NCBI RefSeq assembly: GCF_005886345.1
Contig: NZ_PNEC01000045.1
Coordinates: 1-44,254, forward strand
Source of the DNA: Pseudoalteromonas phenolica
Lineage (GTDB): Bacteria; Pseudomonadota; Gammaproteobacteria; Enterobacterales; Alteromonadaceae
Length of the DNA: 44,254 nucleotides
Direction of reading: 5' to 3'
The notes beneath the pieces are model-generated. The model did not search any database. It was given only the letters and a program-made list of their open reading frames with translations, and had not been told where the DNA came from. Both the position numbers and the translations under genes were made by a program. How positions within the stretch are numbered: position 1 is the stretch's first letter; every line of letters begins with the position of its first letter. Shown here piece after piece: positions 18,968-27,182 of the stretch.

Positions 18968-20300
18968 TGCAAGAAGGAACTTGCCTATCGCAGTGGCGAT
19001 TGGCGTTCTATTAGTTGTCATCATAGTTAAATTAAATGCGTCAATGCAGCATCAGCCTGCGACTGATGACGGTCAATTAGCGCATTATCAGTTGCTCAAT
19101 CAGCGAGCAATAAAGCCAGAAATAGTGGGCTTTGGACGCGTAGAGCCAAATATTAAATTTAATAGTATTGCCGAAGTGTCGGGTAAAATTACCTATGTGC
19201 ATCCAGCGCTAAAAAAAGGCGAGTTATTTGAGCAAGGCTCTTTATTACTAACTATAGATGACAGTGATTACCAACTCCAACTGGCAAAAGCCAATGCCAA
19301 CTTAGCTGCAGCAGAGGTCGAACTTGCAGCCAAGAAGACCGCACAATTGAATAATGCGCTCGACATTAAACTTAGCCACAATAAGCTCAAAATAGCGCAA
19401 AGCGAATACGAGCGCTTAGCGCGTTTACTTAAGCAAAAAAGCATATCTCAAAATGAGCTAGATAGAGCCCAGCAACAAGTGTTATTGCAACAGCAAGACT
19501 TGCAACGTAACGAAAATACCAAAAGCTTGTTGCCGTTAGAGATCAAAGCTCTACAGGCGGGAGTCAATAAAGCCCAAGCCGATGTGAAACAAGCAGAGCT
19601 TGCGATTGAACGTACACAAGTTCGTCTGCCATTTACGGGACGTATTCATAAAGTTAATATTGAGCAATCGCAATGGGTCACCATGGGCATGCCATTATTC
19701 AGTGCCAGCGATGTGGCGCAAGTACAAATAAATGCCCAATTCACCTTTAACAGCTTTCATCAATTTACGGGATTCTTTCAACGTCCACCTAATATTACAA
19801 CGGTATCTGCCCAAGGTATGGCCGCCTATTTTGACGAACAAGGTTTGCAAGCTCAGGTAGAGTTATTGGGTCATGAAGGTATGCGCTGGCAGGCTAAAAT
19901 TGCTCGTATGAGTGATGAAATAGACCCACAAAGCCAAACTGTTGGGGTGGTTGTCACCATTGACGATAGTTATAAAAATATCGAGCTGGCAAACAAGCCG
20001 CCCCTATTGGCAGGTATGCGCGTAAAAGTAACATTATTAGCCACAGAGCAAAACTTCATTGCGGTGCCGAGGGCGGTAGTAAAAGGTCGCTATGCGCTTT
20101 TAGCCGATGCACAAAACACATTACAAAAACTTGATACGCGTAGTGCGCTGAAGCAGCAAAATTATTTCTTATTTCAAGATGAAAAGTTAGTAGGTGCGAA
20201 ACTGATCACCACAGATCTGTTTCCTGTGATCGCAGGCAGTAAATTACAGTTAGTGCCAGAAAATGCCGTATTGGCGGTGACATCAGTGAAGGAGCTGTAA
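18951..20300 (+). CDS. RND pump periplasmic adaptor (HlyD/AcrA-type)
   Basis: Membrane-fusion protein linking the inner-membrane pump to an outer-membrane channel. 449 residues: an N-terminal membrane anchor (about 11-28), split lipoyl/barrel-sandwich parts on either side of a long coiled-coil hairpin (about 100-215, rich in Ala, Gln and Lys), then beta-barrel and membrane-proximal domains. The ATG at 18951 lies inside the end of tetR, with AAAGGAG about 9 nt upstream. No lipobox is seen, so it is anchored by a transmembrane helix. It is followed after 2 bp by the pump gene. Confidence 0.93.
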   Translation: MRWNFSARRNLPIAVAIGVLLVVIIVKLNASMQHQPATDDGQLAHYQLLNQRAIKPEIVGFGRVEPNIKFNSIAEVSGKITYVHPALKKGELFEQGSLLLTIDDSDYQLQLAKANANLAAAEVELAAKKTAQLNNALDIKLSHNKLKIAQSEYERLARLLKQKSISQNELDRAQQQVLLQQQDLQRNENTKSLLPLEIKALQAGVNKAQADVKQAELAIERTQVRLPFTGRIHKVNIEQSQWVTMGMPLFSASDVAQVQINAQFTFNSFHQFTGFFQRPPNITTVSAQGMAAYFDEQGLQAQVELLGHEGMRWQAKIARMSDEIDPQSQTVGVVVTIDDSYKNIELANKPPLLAGMRVKVTLLATEQNFIAVPRAVVKGRYALLADAQNTLQKLDTRSALKQQNYFLFQDEKLVGAKLITTDLFPVIAGSKLQLVPENAVLAVTSVKEL

Positions 20301-20302
20301 TA

Positions 20303-23300
20303 ATGATCCGCTTTTTTGCTGCACACCCCACAGCAGCCAATATCTTGATGTTGCTGTTTATCGTGATTGGCTTAGTCAGCTTACCGCAAATACACCGTGA
20401 AACTTTACCTAAAATCAACCAGTACCAGCTCGATATCGTGGTGCCTTACCCCGGAGCCAGTGCAGAAAACGTCGAACAAAAGATCTGTTTAAGTCTAGAG
20501 AGTGCCTTAGATGGGATCAGCTTTTTAGAAGAAAAACATTGTGTGGCAAGACAAAATGTTGGCCAGATGACGGTCAAAATGTTTGAACAAGGTGACTTTG
20601 AACAGTTCAGTACTGACGTTAGAAATGCCATCGATACCATAGATGATTTTCCTGTTCAGGTTGAGCAATGGACCATCAATGAACGAGGACGTACACAAGA
20701 TGTGGTGAGTGTCGCAGTCACCACTCATGCGGCACAAAATGGAGCAGACAACGGTTTATCGCGCGTTGAGTTAAAAGCCTTAGCTGAGCAAGTTAAAGTG
20801 ACTTTACTGCGCCATCCAGACATTCCGATTGTTGAAATCAACGACTTTTCGAAACATCAACTGCGTGTGACAGCATCGCAAGACGCGCTGCAACAATACG
20901 GCATGAGCTTGCAAACCTTGAGTCAGCGTTTAACTGCGCAGAATATCGAACTGCCGCTCGGTGTGCTCGAAACTTCAGAAGCCGACACGCAAATTCGTAT
21001 TAAAGACGAACGTCGCTCTGCGGAGCAGTTGGCAGATGTAGTAGTGAGCACAGGCACACAAGGTAATCATGTGCGCATCGCTGATTTAGGGCAAGTGAGC
21101 GATACGTTTGAACGCGATGAAAAGCAGATCTTTTTTAACGGTGTGCCAGCGGCCATAATCACCATTAAAAAGAACACCAATGAAGATAGCTTGCGAGTGT
21201 TACATGCCACCGAAGCGGTGCTGGCAAAGTTACAAACCAGTTTGCCTAGTGGGGTGCATTTAACCTTGACCAACGACAACACCAGTTTAGTTAAAGACAG
21301 GATCAACCTGTTGCTCACCAATGCGTGGCAAGGTTTGTTGTTGGTATTTTTTGTAATGTGGCTGTTTTTCTCTTTTAAATATGCGTTTTGGGTGGTGATG
21401 GGTCTACCTGTGTCATTTTTAGCGAGTTTCTTTCTAATGATGCACTTAGGGATCTCAATCAATATGCTCTCTATGGTGGCGCTGTTATTGGCGCTTGGGA
21501 TCTTAATGGATGATGCCATCGTGATCGCCGAGTCTATTGGATCGCACATTGAAAAAGGCTTAAAAGTGCAAGATGCTGTGCTTCAAGGCACTAAAGTCGT
21601 CTTGCCAGGGGTGTGTTCTTCGTTTGTCACTACGTTATGTATTTTTGTTGGTTTGATCTTTATTGAGGGCAATTTAGGGCAGATCTTAAAAGTGATCCCC
21701 ATTGTGCTTATTTCTGTTATCACCGTTTCTTTGATTGAAGCCTTCTTCATTTTGCCGAACCACTTAAGTCACGCCCTACAAAGTAAAAGCAAAGACGGAA
21801 AATGGGCACAACGTGTTGGTGCTATTCGGGCTCGTTTTGAAACTAAGTTTACCCATTGGAATCAGCAGATATTGCATTTGAACCATGTGTTGATCCGCTA
21901 TCGCTACTTGGTGTTCGGTACGGTGATCGCCACCTTTTTATTGTCTCTGAGTATGTTGATTTCTGGCGTGCTGAAATTTACCGCGTTCCCTGATATTGAT
22001 GGTGATGTATTACAAGCGCGTTTGTTAATGCCAAATGGCACGCCGTTGGTTAAAACCCAGCAAACCATGCGAAAGATTGAGCAAGCTTTGGCGCGCACCA
22101 ATGCAAAACTCAGCGAGCAAGAAGACGGCGAGTTGGTGATTGCCAGCACGGTGGTGTATGGGCAAAACCCAGACTACCAAGATCAAGGGGCCAACTTGGC
22201 TTATATTTCAGTGGATTTACTCAGTGCAGAGCAGCGCAATACTCACTTACAGGCCTTTTCGGATCTATGGCGCAAAGAATTAGGTGATGTGCCAGAGGCG
22301 CTGAGTTTATCGTTTAAAGAACCAAAATTGGGACCTCAGGGCAGAGCGGTCGATATTCGTTTGCAGTCTGACGACATAGAACAGTTGAGTCGGGCAGCCT
22401 ATGAGCTAAAAAACTGGTTAAAGGGTTATCCTGGAGTGCAAAATATTACCGACGATTTGAGGCCGGGCAAACCTGAGTTTACCTTGACGCTTAAACCGGA
22501 TGCATTAGTTACGGGCATTACCTCTGCGGACATAGCGCAGCAACTTAGGCCAGCATTTCAAGGCAGCAAATTATCTGACATTCATGTTGGGCTCGAAAAT
22601 TACGAAGTGACAGTAAAACTGGCAGCGCAAAGCATGGACGAATACAGAGATTTTGATAACTTTCTGATTATTCATCCAAAAAGCCAAGTTGCCATTCCCT
22701 TAGCTGCGCTAGTTAATATCGAGCAAACCAGAGGGCTTGCGGTGATCAACCGCGTGAATAATATGCCGACGGTTTCTGTATTCGCTGATATCGACAGTGA
22801 GCTTAATACCGCCTCTGCGGTGGTCAAAGATGTCGAAAAACGCTGGCTGTCTGAGCTCAATTCACGCTTTCCCGATATGGCTTACAGTATTGAAGGTGAA
22901 GTCAAAAATGCGGGGATCACCCAGTCGTCTATGCGCCGCGCTATGTTACTCGGCATGATAGGTATTTTCTTGCTGTTGGCTTTGCAATTCCAAAGTTATA
23001 TTGAGCCTTTAATTGTCATGGTGTCTATTCCGTTTGCCATGATAGGCGTTATTTTAGGTCACTTTATTATGGGAATTAACTTCTCGATGCCCTCGCTAAT
23101 GGGCTTTATTTCGTTGGCAGGTATTGTTGTTAATGATTCAATTTTGTTAGTGCAATTTGTGAAGCGTCGTGTCAAAGAGGGTTTGTCAGTACATGATGCT
23201 GCCGCTCAAGCAAGTCACGACCGTTTTCGTGCGGTGGTGTTAACATCAGTGACCACAATAGCGGGTATGACGCCATTATTGTTCGAAACTAGTTTGCAGG

Positions 23301-23518
23301 CGCAGATCTTAATTCCGCTGGCGACCAGCATTGTGTTTGGTATTTTAGCCTCCACTTGTTTGGTACTGCTGGTGTTACCTTGTTTGTATAGCATTTTAGA
23401 AGACTTTGGGGTAGCAAAGCCTTATCACAGTCATCATGGTATAGACTCGAGCAATGCGGTTAAGGAGCACGGGTTAGATGGTAATGTAAAAGTTAACGTA
23501 GTTGTAAAATCAATTTAA
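20303..23518 (+). CDS. RND efflux transporter (AcrB-type)
   Basis: Proton-driven inner-membrane exporter of 1071 residues, the normal RND length. Twelve membrane segments are arranged as 1 + 5 + 1 + 5 around two large periplasmic loops. The proton-relay Asp pair is in GILMDDAIVIAESI (TM4), and TM10 has GIVVNDSILLVQFVKRR. AAGGAG is well placed before the ATG. The operon has no outer-membrane channel, so a TolC-like protein encoded elsewhere must complete it. Convergent with bmp10, it is a candidate self-protection or export pump for bromopyrroles and bromophenols; this is inference from position. Confidence 0.95.
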   Translation: MIRFFAAHPTAANILMLLFIVIGLVSLPQIHRETLPKINQYQLDIVVPYPGASAENVEQKICLSLESALDGISFLEEKHCVARQNVGQMTVKMFEQGDFEQFSTDVRNAIDTIDDFPVQVEQWTINERGRTQDVVSVAVTTHAAQNGADNGLSRVELKALAEQVKVTLLRHPDIPIVEINDFSKHQLRVTASQDALQQYGMSLQTLSQRLTAQNIELPLGVLETSEADTQIRIKDERRSAEQLADVVVSTGTQGNHVRIADLGQVSDTFERDEKQIFFNGVPAAIITIKKNTNEDSLRVLHATEAVLAKLQTSLPSGVHLTLTNDNTSLVKDRINLLLTNAWQGLLLVFFVMWLFFSFKYAFWVVMGLPVSFLASFFLMMHLGISINMLSMVALLLALGILMDDAIVIAESIGSHIEKGLKVQDAVLQGTKVVLPGVCSSFVTTLCIFVGLIFIEGNLGQILKVIPIVLISVITVSLIEAFFILPNHLSHALQSKSKDGKWAQRVGAIRARFETKFTHWNQQILHLNHVLIRYRYLVFGTVIATFLLSLSMLISGVLKFTAFPDIDGDVLQARLLMPNGTPLVKTQQTMRKIEQALARTNAKLSEQEDGELVIASTVVYGQNPDYQDQGANLAYISVDLLSAEQRNTHLQAFSDLWRKELGDVPEALSLSFKEPKLGPQGRAVDIRLQSDDIEQLSRAAYELKNWLKGYPGVQNITDDLRPGKPEFTLTLKPDALVTGITSADIAQQLRPAFQGSKLSDIHVGLENYEVTVKLAAQSMDEYRDFDNFLIIHPKSQVAIPLAALVNIEQTRGLAVINRVNNMPTVSVFADIDSELNTASAVVKDVEKRWLSELNSRFPDMAYSIEGEVKNAGITQSSMRRAMLLGMIGIFLLLALQFQSYIEPLIVMVSIPFAMIGVILGHFIMGINFSMPSLMGFISLAGIVVNDSILLVQFVKRRVKEGLSVHDAAAQASHDRFRAVVLTSVTTIAGMTPLLFETSLQAQILIPLATSIVFGILASTCLVLLVLPCLYSILEDFGVAKPYHSHHGIDSSNAVKEHGLDGNVKVNVVVKSI

Positions 23519-23539
23519 ACCGAGTAACAAAATTTAAAG

Positions 23540-23571
23540 GCCACAGCGAGGCAAACCGCTGTGGCTTTTTT
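23540..23571 (+). terminator. Terminator of the pump operon
   Basis: GCCACAGCG (23540-23548) pairs with CGCTGTGGC (23557-23565), followed by a run of T to 23571. Confidence 0.92.
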
Positions 23572-23578
23572 AGCTGAG

Positions 23579-23601
23579 AAAAAAAGAGCCCTGTCGGGCT
23601 C
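23579..23601 (-). terminator. Terminator of bmp8-bmp9-bmp10
   Basis: GAGCCC (23586-23591) pairs with GGGCTC (23596-23601) around TGTC. On the minus strand the stem is followed by a T-run. It lies about 50 nt after the bmp10 stop. Confidence 0.85.
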
Positions 23602-23651
23602 AAACACTAGGCTTAATTAGCGTTGGATGGTTGAAATGAATGGATTTAAGA

Positions 23652-24911
23652 CTAAATAGCTTGGGAGCGACCTGATAGTTGTTTTATCAAATCAATATCG
23701 GTATTGCCTATCATGTCGATAGGCAGAGAGATTTTTTTATCTATGATCTTTTTTGCGGCCATAAAATCTTTAGCCGTGTTAATGCAATCTGCTGCGATGA
23801 TTCGGCCTTGCTTTAAATACCACAATGAAAAACTGTTTGATGAATGTTGACGTAATACAGTGTTGTCATAGCCATGATTTAAGCCTGCGATCTGAATTTT
23901 ACAGTCGTATTGATCAGACCAAAACCAAGGCACTGACGACGTCACCGCCTGATGTTTACCACATATAGTCGCAGCAGCAGTTTTTGCTTGTGCTAACGCA
24001 TTTGGCACAGATTCAATACGTGTTGCGATACCACTGTGATGCTCAATACCTATGGTGCAATCGCCTGCAGCATAAATATTTTTATCTGTGGTTTGGCATA
24101 GTTCATTGACCACAATGCCATTTTGCTCCACCAGTAATCCAGCTTGTTCAGCAAGCTCAGTGTTAATTTCGGCGCCAATACCAACAATGACTAAATCGGC
24201 ATTAAAATACTGCTCAGGAGCGTCTAATTGGGTAAGTGTTTTACAACGCACCCCAGTCACGGTTTGCTCACCGGTGAATGCTAAAACTTGTGTGTTGGTA
24301 TGTATATCTACGCCCTGTTGTTGGTGAAGCTGCTGATAAAACTCAGAAATAAACGGGGCGGTAACGCGAGCAAGCAATCTCGGCGCTTGCTCTAGTAGTG
24401 TTATTTGATGGCCCATTTTATTGAGTACAGCAGCGGTTTCTAAACCAATGTAGCCGCCTCCAACCATCAAAATACGTTGTTTATCTGTGCTAAGCCGTGT
24501 GGCTAACTGTTCAATATCTTTCAGGGTTTTTATATAAAAAACATTATTTAATTCACTGCCTGAACAAGTGATTTTACGCGCCCGACTGCCCGTGCACAGT
24601 AGCAAATGGTCATAGCTTAGGCGCTCACCATTTTGCAGTACCACACTTTGTAAAGCGGGCTCTATTCTTGCCACTCGAGTGCGTAATTTTAGGGTGATGT
24701 TATCTTTTTGGTAGGCTTGCTCAGGTCTTATTAATAAGCCTTTTTCATCTACCTGACCCAATAAATAATTTTTAGAAAGCGGTGGGCGATGATAGGGCAA
24801 GCTGTGTTCATCACTGATCAAAACAATTTCGTCAGTCCAGCCTTCTTTCCTTAAGCTAATACACGCTTGCGCGCCAGCATGTCCGCCGCCAATGATGATG
24901 CATCTTGCCAT
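23652..24911 (-). CDS. bmp10: Bmp10, FAD-dependent ferredoxin reductase
   Basis: NAD(P)H-dependent flavoprotein that reduces the Bmp9 ferredoxin to drive P450 Bmp7. 419 residues, rubredoxin/putidaredoxin reductase type: FAD motif IIIGGGHAGAQACISL at the N terminus, YHRPPLSKNYLLG (about 40-52), a second dinucleotide motif MVGGGYIGLETAAVL (about 155-169) for NAD(P)H, and NIYAAGDCT (about 275) for FAD. AAGGGA precedes the ATG. It is the last gene of the minus-strand bmp8-9-10 set, 45 bp after bmp9. The assignment rests on family plus the intact bmp context. Confidence 0.93.
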   Translation of the reverse strand: MARCIIIGGGHAGAQACISLRKEGWTDEIVLISDEHSLPYHRPPLSKNYLLGQVDEKGLLIRPEQAYQKDNITLKLRTRVARIEPALQSVVLQNGERLSYDHLLLCTGSRARKITCSGSELNNVFYIKTLKDIEQLATRLSTDKQRILMVGGGYIGLETAAVLNKMGHQITLLEQAPRLLARVTAPFISEFYQQLHQQQGVDIHTNTQVLAFTGEQTVTGVRCKTLTQLDAPEQYFNADLVIVGIGAEINTELAEQAGLLVEQNGIVVNELCQTTDKNIYAAGDCTIGIEHHSGIATRIESVPNALAQAKTAAATICGKHQAVTSSVPWFWSDQYDCKIQIAGLNHGYDNTVLRQHSSNSFSLWYLKQGRIIAADCINTAKDFMAAKKIIDKKISLPIDMIGNTDIDLIKQLSGRSQAI

Positions 24912-24956
24912 GATGTTATCCCTTAATTTTGTGGCTAAAGCTCAGATTATCCAGGG

Positions 24957-25277
24957 CTAGTATTGAGATTCTGGTAATCTTACTTGCAAGCCATGGTGTT
25001 CATCAGACACTAAAACCTGGCAACTTAGACGACTTAACTCCGTCGGCTCTGAGACCATTTCTAGCATATCTGCTTCACTACTATTTGGTTCGTTTACTTT
25101 ACCTTGCCAGTCGTCAGTTAAATAACAATGACAAGTTGCGCAACTACCTGAACCACCACACTCAGCTTCAATGCCGTCGATCATGTTTTCCATCGCGGCT
25201 TGCATTAAAGAAGTCCCTGCTGGCACATCTATGGTGGTTTCATTGCCGCTAAAATCAATAAAAGTAATATCAGGCAT
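24957..25277 (-). CDS. bmp9: Bmp9, [2Fe-2S] ferredoxin
   Basis: A 106-residue adrenodoxin/putidaredoxin-type ferredoxin. The four cluster ligands are C40, C46, C49 and C86 (C-x5-C-x2-C and a distant LSCQVLVSDE). Such ferredoxins serve bacterial P450s, here presumably Bmp7, with Bmp10 as reductase. TAGGAG lies 5 nt before the ATG and just 8 bp separate it from the bmp8 stop, so the two are cotranslated. An extra Cys51 follows the ligand motif. Confidence 0.95.
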   Translation of the reverse strand: MPDITFIDFSGNETTIDVPAGTSLMQAAMENMIDGIEAECGGSGSCATCHCYLTDDWQGKVNEPNSSEADMLEMVSEPTELSRLSCQVLVSDEHHGLQVRLPESQY

Positions 25278-25285
25278 AACGACTC

Positions 25286-25876
25286 CTACACAGAAAAACG
25301 ACTAAGTTGATTAATTTCAGCCAAGATAGCCGCCGGATCGGCTTCTAGTTGACTGTCCATTGTGGTATTCCAGCGGTTTAAAAAGCCACAAATGGCGATA
25401 ACTGCAGAGATCTCAATCACTGCCGCTTCACTAAAGTGCTTACCTAAGTTGTCATAATGGTGTTTTTCTAGATGAGCAGGCGAGGTGCTTGCAGCAAATG
25501 CAAAGCGAAGTGCTGCGCGTTCAGCATCGTCATATAAAATGCTGGTTTCAAATTCAAATGCGGCCAACACCTTGGCACGATTCACATTCACGCGACTAGC
25601 AATATGCGAGAAATGCCCCTGACAATATTGGCACCCCGCAGCATTAGAACTAATGGTGGCAATCGCCCATTTTAGTTCTGTGCTGATGTGTTCAAATTGG
25701 CTTAAGCATCCAAACAACTGCCCAAATGCTTTAGCTAGCATAGGGTTTTTAGCCATGGTCAAAATGCCGTTTGGAATAAACCCTAGATTGTTCTCAATGC
25801 CCTGCAAAATGGGCTCTAACTCAGGAATATCAGCGCGACTAACCGGGCTGACTAAGTGGTTTTTAGTTTGCTGCAT
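25286..25876 (-). CDS. bmp8: Bmp8, tetrabromopyrrole debrominase (CMD/AhpD-like)
   Basis: Removes one bromine from 2,3,4,5-tetrabromopyrrole to give the tribromopyrrole that is coupled by Bmp7; the reported mechanism is reductive and thiol-based. The 196-residue protein belongs to the carboxymuconolactone decarboxylase/AhpD superfamily and carries the redox pair in GCQYCQGHFSHI (C82, C85, with H88). AGGAAG lies 6 nt upstream of the ATG. It leads the minus-strand gene set, divergent from bmp1 across a 232-bp control region. The function is from published work on the homologue; the sequence shows only the family and its Cys pair. Confidence 0.93.
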   Translation of the reverse strand: MQQTKNHLVSPVSRADIPELEPILQGIENNLGFIPNGILTMAKNPMLAKAFGQLFGCLSQFEHISTELKWAIATISSNAAGCQYCQGHFSHIASRVNVNRAKVLAAFEFETSILYDDAERAALRFAFAASTSPAHLEKHHYDNLGKHFSEAAVIEISAVIAICGFLNRWNTTMDSQLEADPAAILAEINQLSRFSV

Positions 25877-25935
25877 TGCAGTCTTCCTAACTGTGATAGC
25901 GAACCATCAAGGTATAGCTAAGCGTAGAACATTCC

Positions 25936-25955
25936 TATAGTCCCAACGGACCAAG
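25936..25955. promoter_or_regulatory. Dyad A, candidate LuxR-type site (bmp8 side)
   Basis: TATAGTCC, spacer CAAC, then GGACCAAG. The left half is the best-conserved; GTCC/GGAC is palindromic. The centre is about 70 bp from the bmp8 ATG. Confidence 0.5.
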
Positions 25956-25957
25956 GC

Positions 25958-25977
25958 CATAGTCCACAGGGGCTATA
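25958..25977. promoter_or_regulatory. Dyad B, candidate LuxR-type site (bmp1 side)
   Basis: CATAGTCC, spacer ACAG, then GGGCTATA; ATAGTCC pairs with GGGCTAT with one mismatch. It starts 22 bp after dyad A, two helical turns, so both sites face the same side of the DNA. Confidence 0.55.
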
Positions 25978-26108
25978 TGGCTATAACAACATTCCCTGTA
26001 AGGTTTTTAATAGATTCAAACTGAACCCGAACATTCGCGGCATCGCTTACTATTCAAAGCAAATAAGTCGTGGCTGAAGGATTTGCAAAGACTAGACAGG
26101 AAACTAGC

Positions 26109-27182
26109 ATGATTGAAGAACTAATCGACTTTATAAACAACGAATTACTTGAAGGTGCGGCACCTGATTTAGATCAGCACACACCGCTTTTAGAGCTAGG
26201 TATTTTAAATTCACTATCGATGGTGAGATTATTGGCGCATGTAGATCAGCGCTACGGTGCGAAGATCCCTGAGCACGATATTACCCCGGTGCATTTTGAG
26301 AATATAGAAACACTTGCAGCGCTTATTAACACCTTAAGCGCAAAAGATGAGATGCAGGCTGAGCAATCGGTATCTGAGCTAGAGCGCCTGGTGAAATTAC
26401 AAGAAAGCTATGGCATTCAGAGTGAGTTGGTGGATGCGGGTGAAGGCTTTAAGCAGCACGTATTGCGAGTCAAAGGCGATGGCCCTTTATGGATTTTACT
26501 CCCTGCACTTGGCAACCCTTCAACATCTTGGTCTTCAACGCTGCGTTCAGTACAAGGTCGTCACAATGCTGTGGCGCTTGATTTAGCGGGTTTTGGGTTG
26601 AGCCAAAGTGCCAATGAAGCGCCATCTTATGTTGATCATGTTGAGTTTACATTGCAATACCTTGCAACGCTTGAAGAGCAAGAGTGGGTGCTGGTGGCGA
26701 ACTCAGCAGGCAGCATGATCGCAACTGAGATTGCACGTCGTTTCCCTGAGAAAGTAAAAGCCCTGGTTTGTAGTGGCTTTGGTTTAGTTGAAGACGTCGA
26801 AAACTGGTGGGGCGATTTAAAGAAAATGTCGTCGAACCCAGAGCAATTCTTGGCAGCCGCTTATTACCACCCACCAAAGATGACACCAGCCTTAGAGTCA
26901 TTACTTGATGATGTTCTGTCTCGCCCTGCCTATCACAGCTTCTTAGATGACTATGCGCGTCAATCTATCGCGAAAACCTTTGATGGGGTGATGGTACCTA
27001 CTTTATTTGTGGCAGGTAACCACGACCAAATTATTCCACCAGAATGGAGTGAAAAAGCCGCTGAGCTACTTGATAACGCCAGTGTTACTCGCCTTTCTCG
27101 CTGTGGTCACTTCTCGGCTTCTGAACGCCCAGAAGAATTTGTTTGGGTAGTGGAAGATTTCTTAAATAGGGAAGCAATGTAA
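26109..27182 (+). CDS. bmp1: Bmp1, acyl carrier protein-thioesterase didomain
   Basis: Carries proline, then pyrrole, as a phosphopantetheine thioester and finally hydrolyses the brominated pyrrole. 357 residues: ACP domain (1-80) with probable phosphopantetheine Ser35 in LGILNSLSMV, a linker, and an alpha/beta hydrolase thioesterase (about 115-357) with Ser199 (ANSAG), Asp306 and His334. I use the ATG at 26109, 8 nt after AGGAA; a GTG at 26070 would add 13 residues and has no site. The ACP serine motif is NSL rather than DSL. It is the first gene of the bmp1-7 series and shares a base with bmp2. Confidence 0.95.
   Translation: MIEELIDFINNELLEGAAPDLDQHTPLLELGILNSLSMVRLLAHVDQRYGAKIPEHDITPVHFENIETLAALINTLSAKDEMQAEQSVSELERLVKLQESYGIQSELVDAGEGFKQHVLRVKGDGPLWILLPALGNPSTSWSSTLRSVQGRHNAVALDLAGFGLSQSANEAPSYVDHVEFTLQYLATLEEQEWVLVANSAGSMIATEIARRFPEKVKALVCSGFGLVEDVENWWGDLKKMSSNPEQFLAAAYYHPPKMTPALESLLDDVLSRPAYHSFLDDYARQSIAKTFDGVMVPTLFVAGNHDQIIPPEWSEKAAELLDNASVTRLSRCGHFSASERPEEFVWVVEDFLNREAM

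Larger units (their letters stand above)
25877..26108. promoter_or_regulatory. Divergent control region of bmp8 and bmp1
   Basis: The only large noncoding gap in the cluster, so it should hold promoters for both arms. It contains two dyads with TATAGTCC-like half-sites (25936-25955 and 25958-25977). I could not place -10/-35 boxes with confidence. Confidence 0.7.

Noticed and set aside
21067..21549. 160-residue minus-strand frame inside the RND pump gene
   Set aside because: Lies opposite TM segments and the Asp pair of the pump; a shadow.
24929..25252. 107-residue plus-strand frame opposite bmp9
   Set aside because: bmp9 shows all four ferredoxin ligands on the other strand; this frame has no motif.
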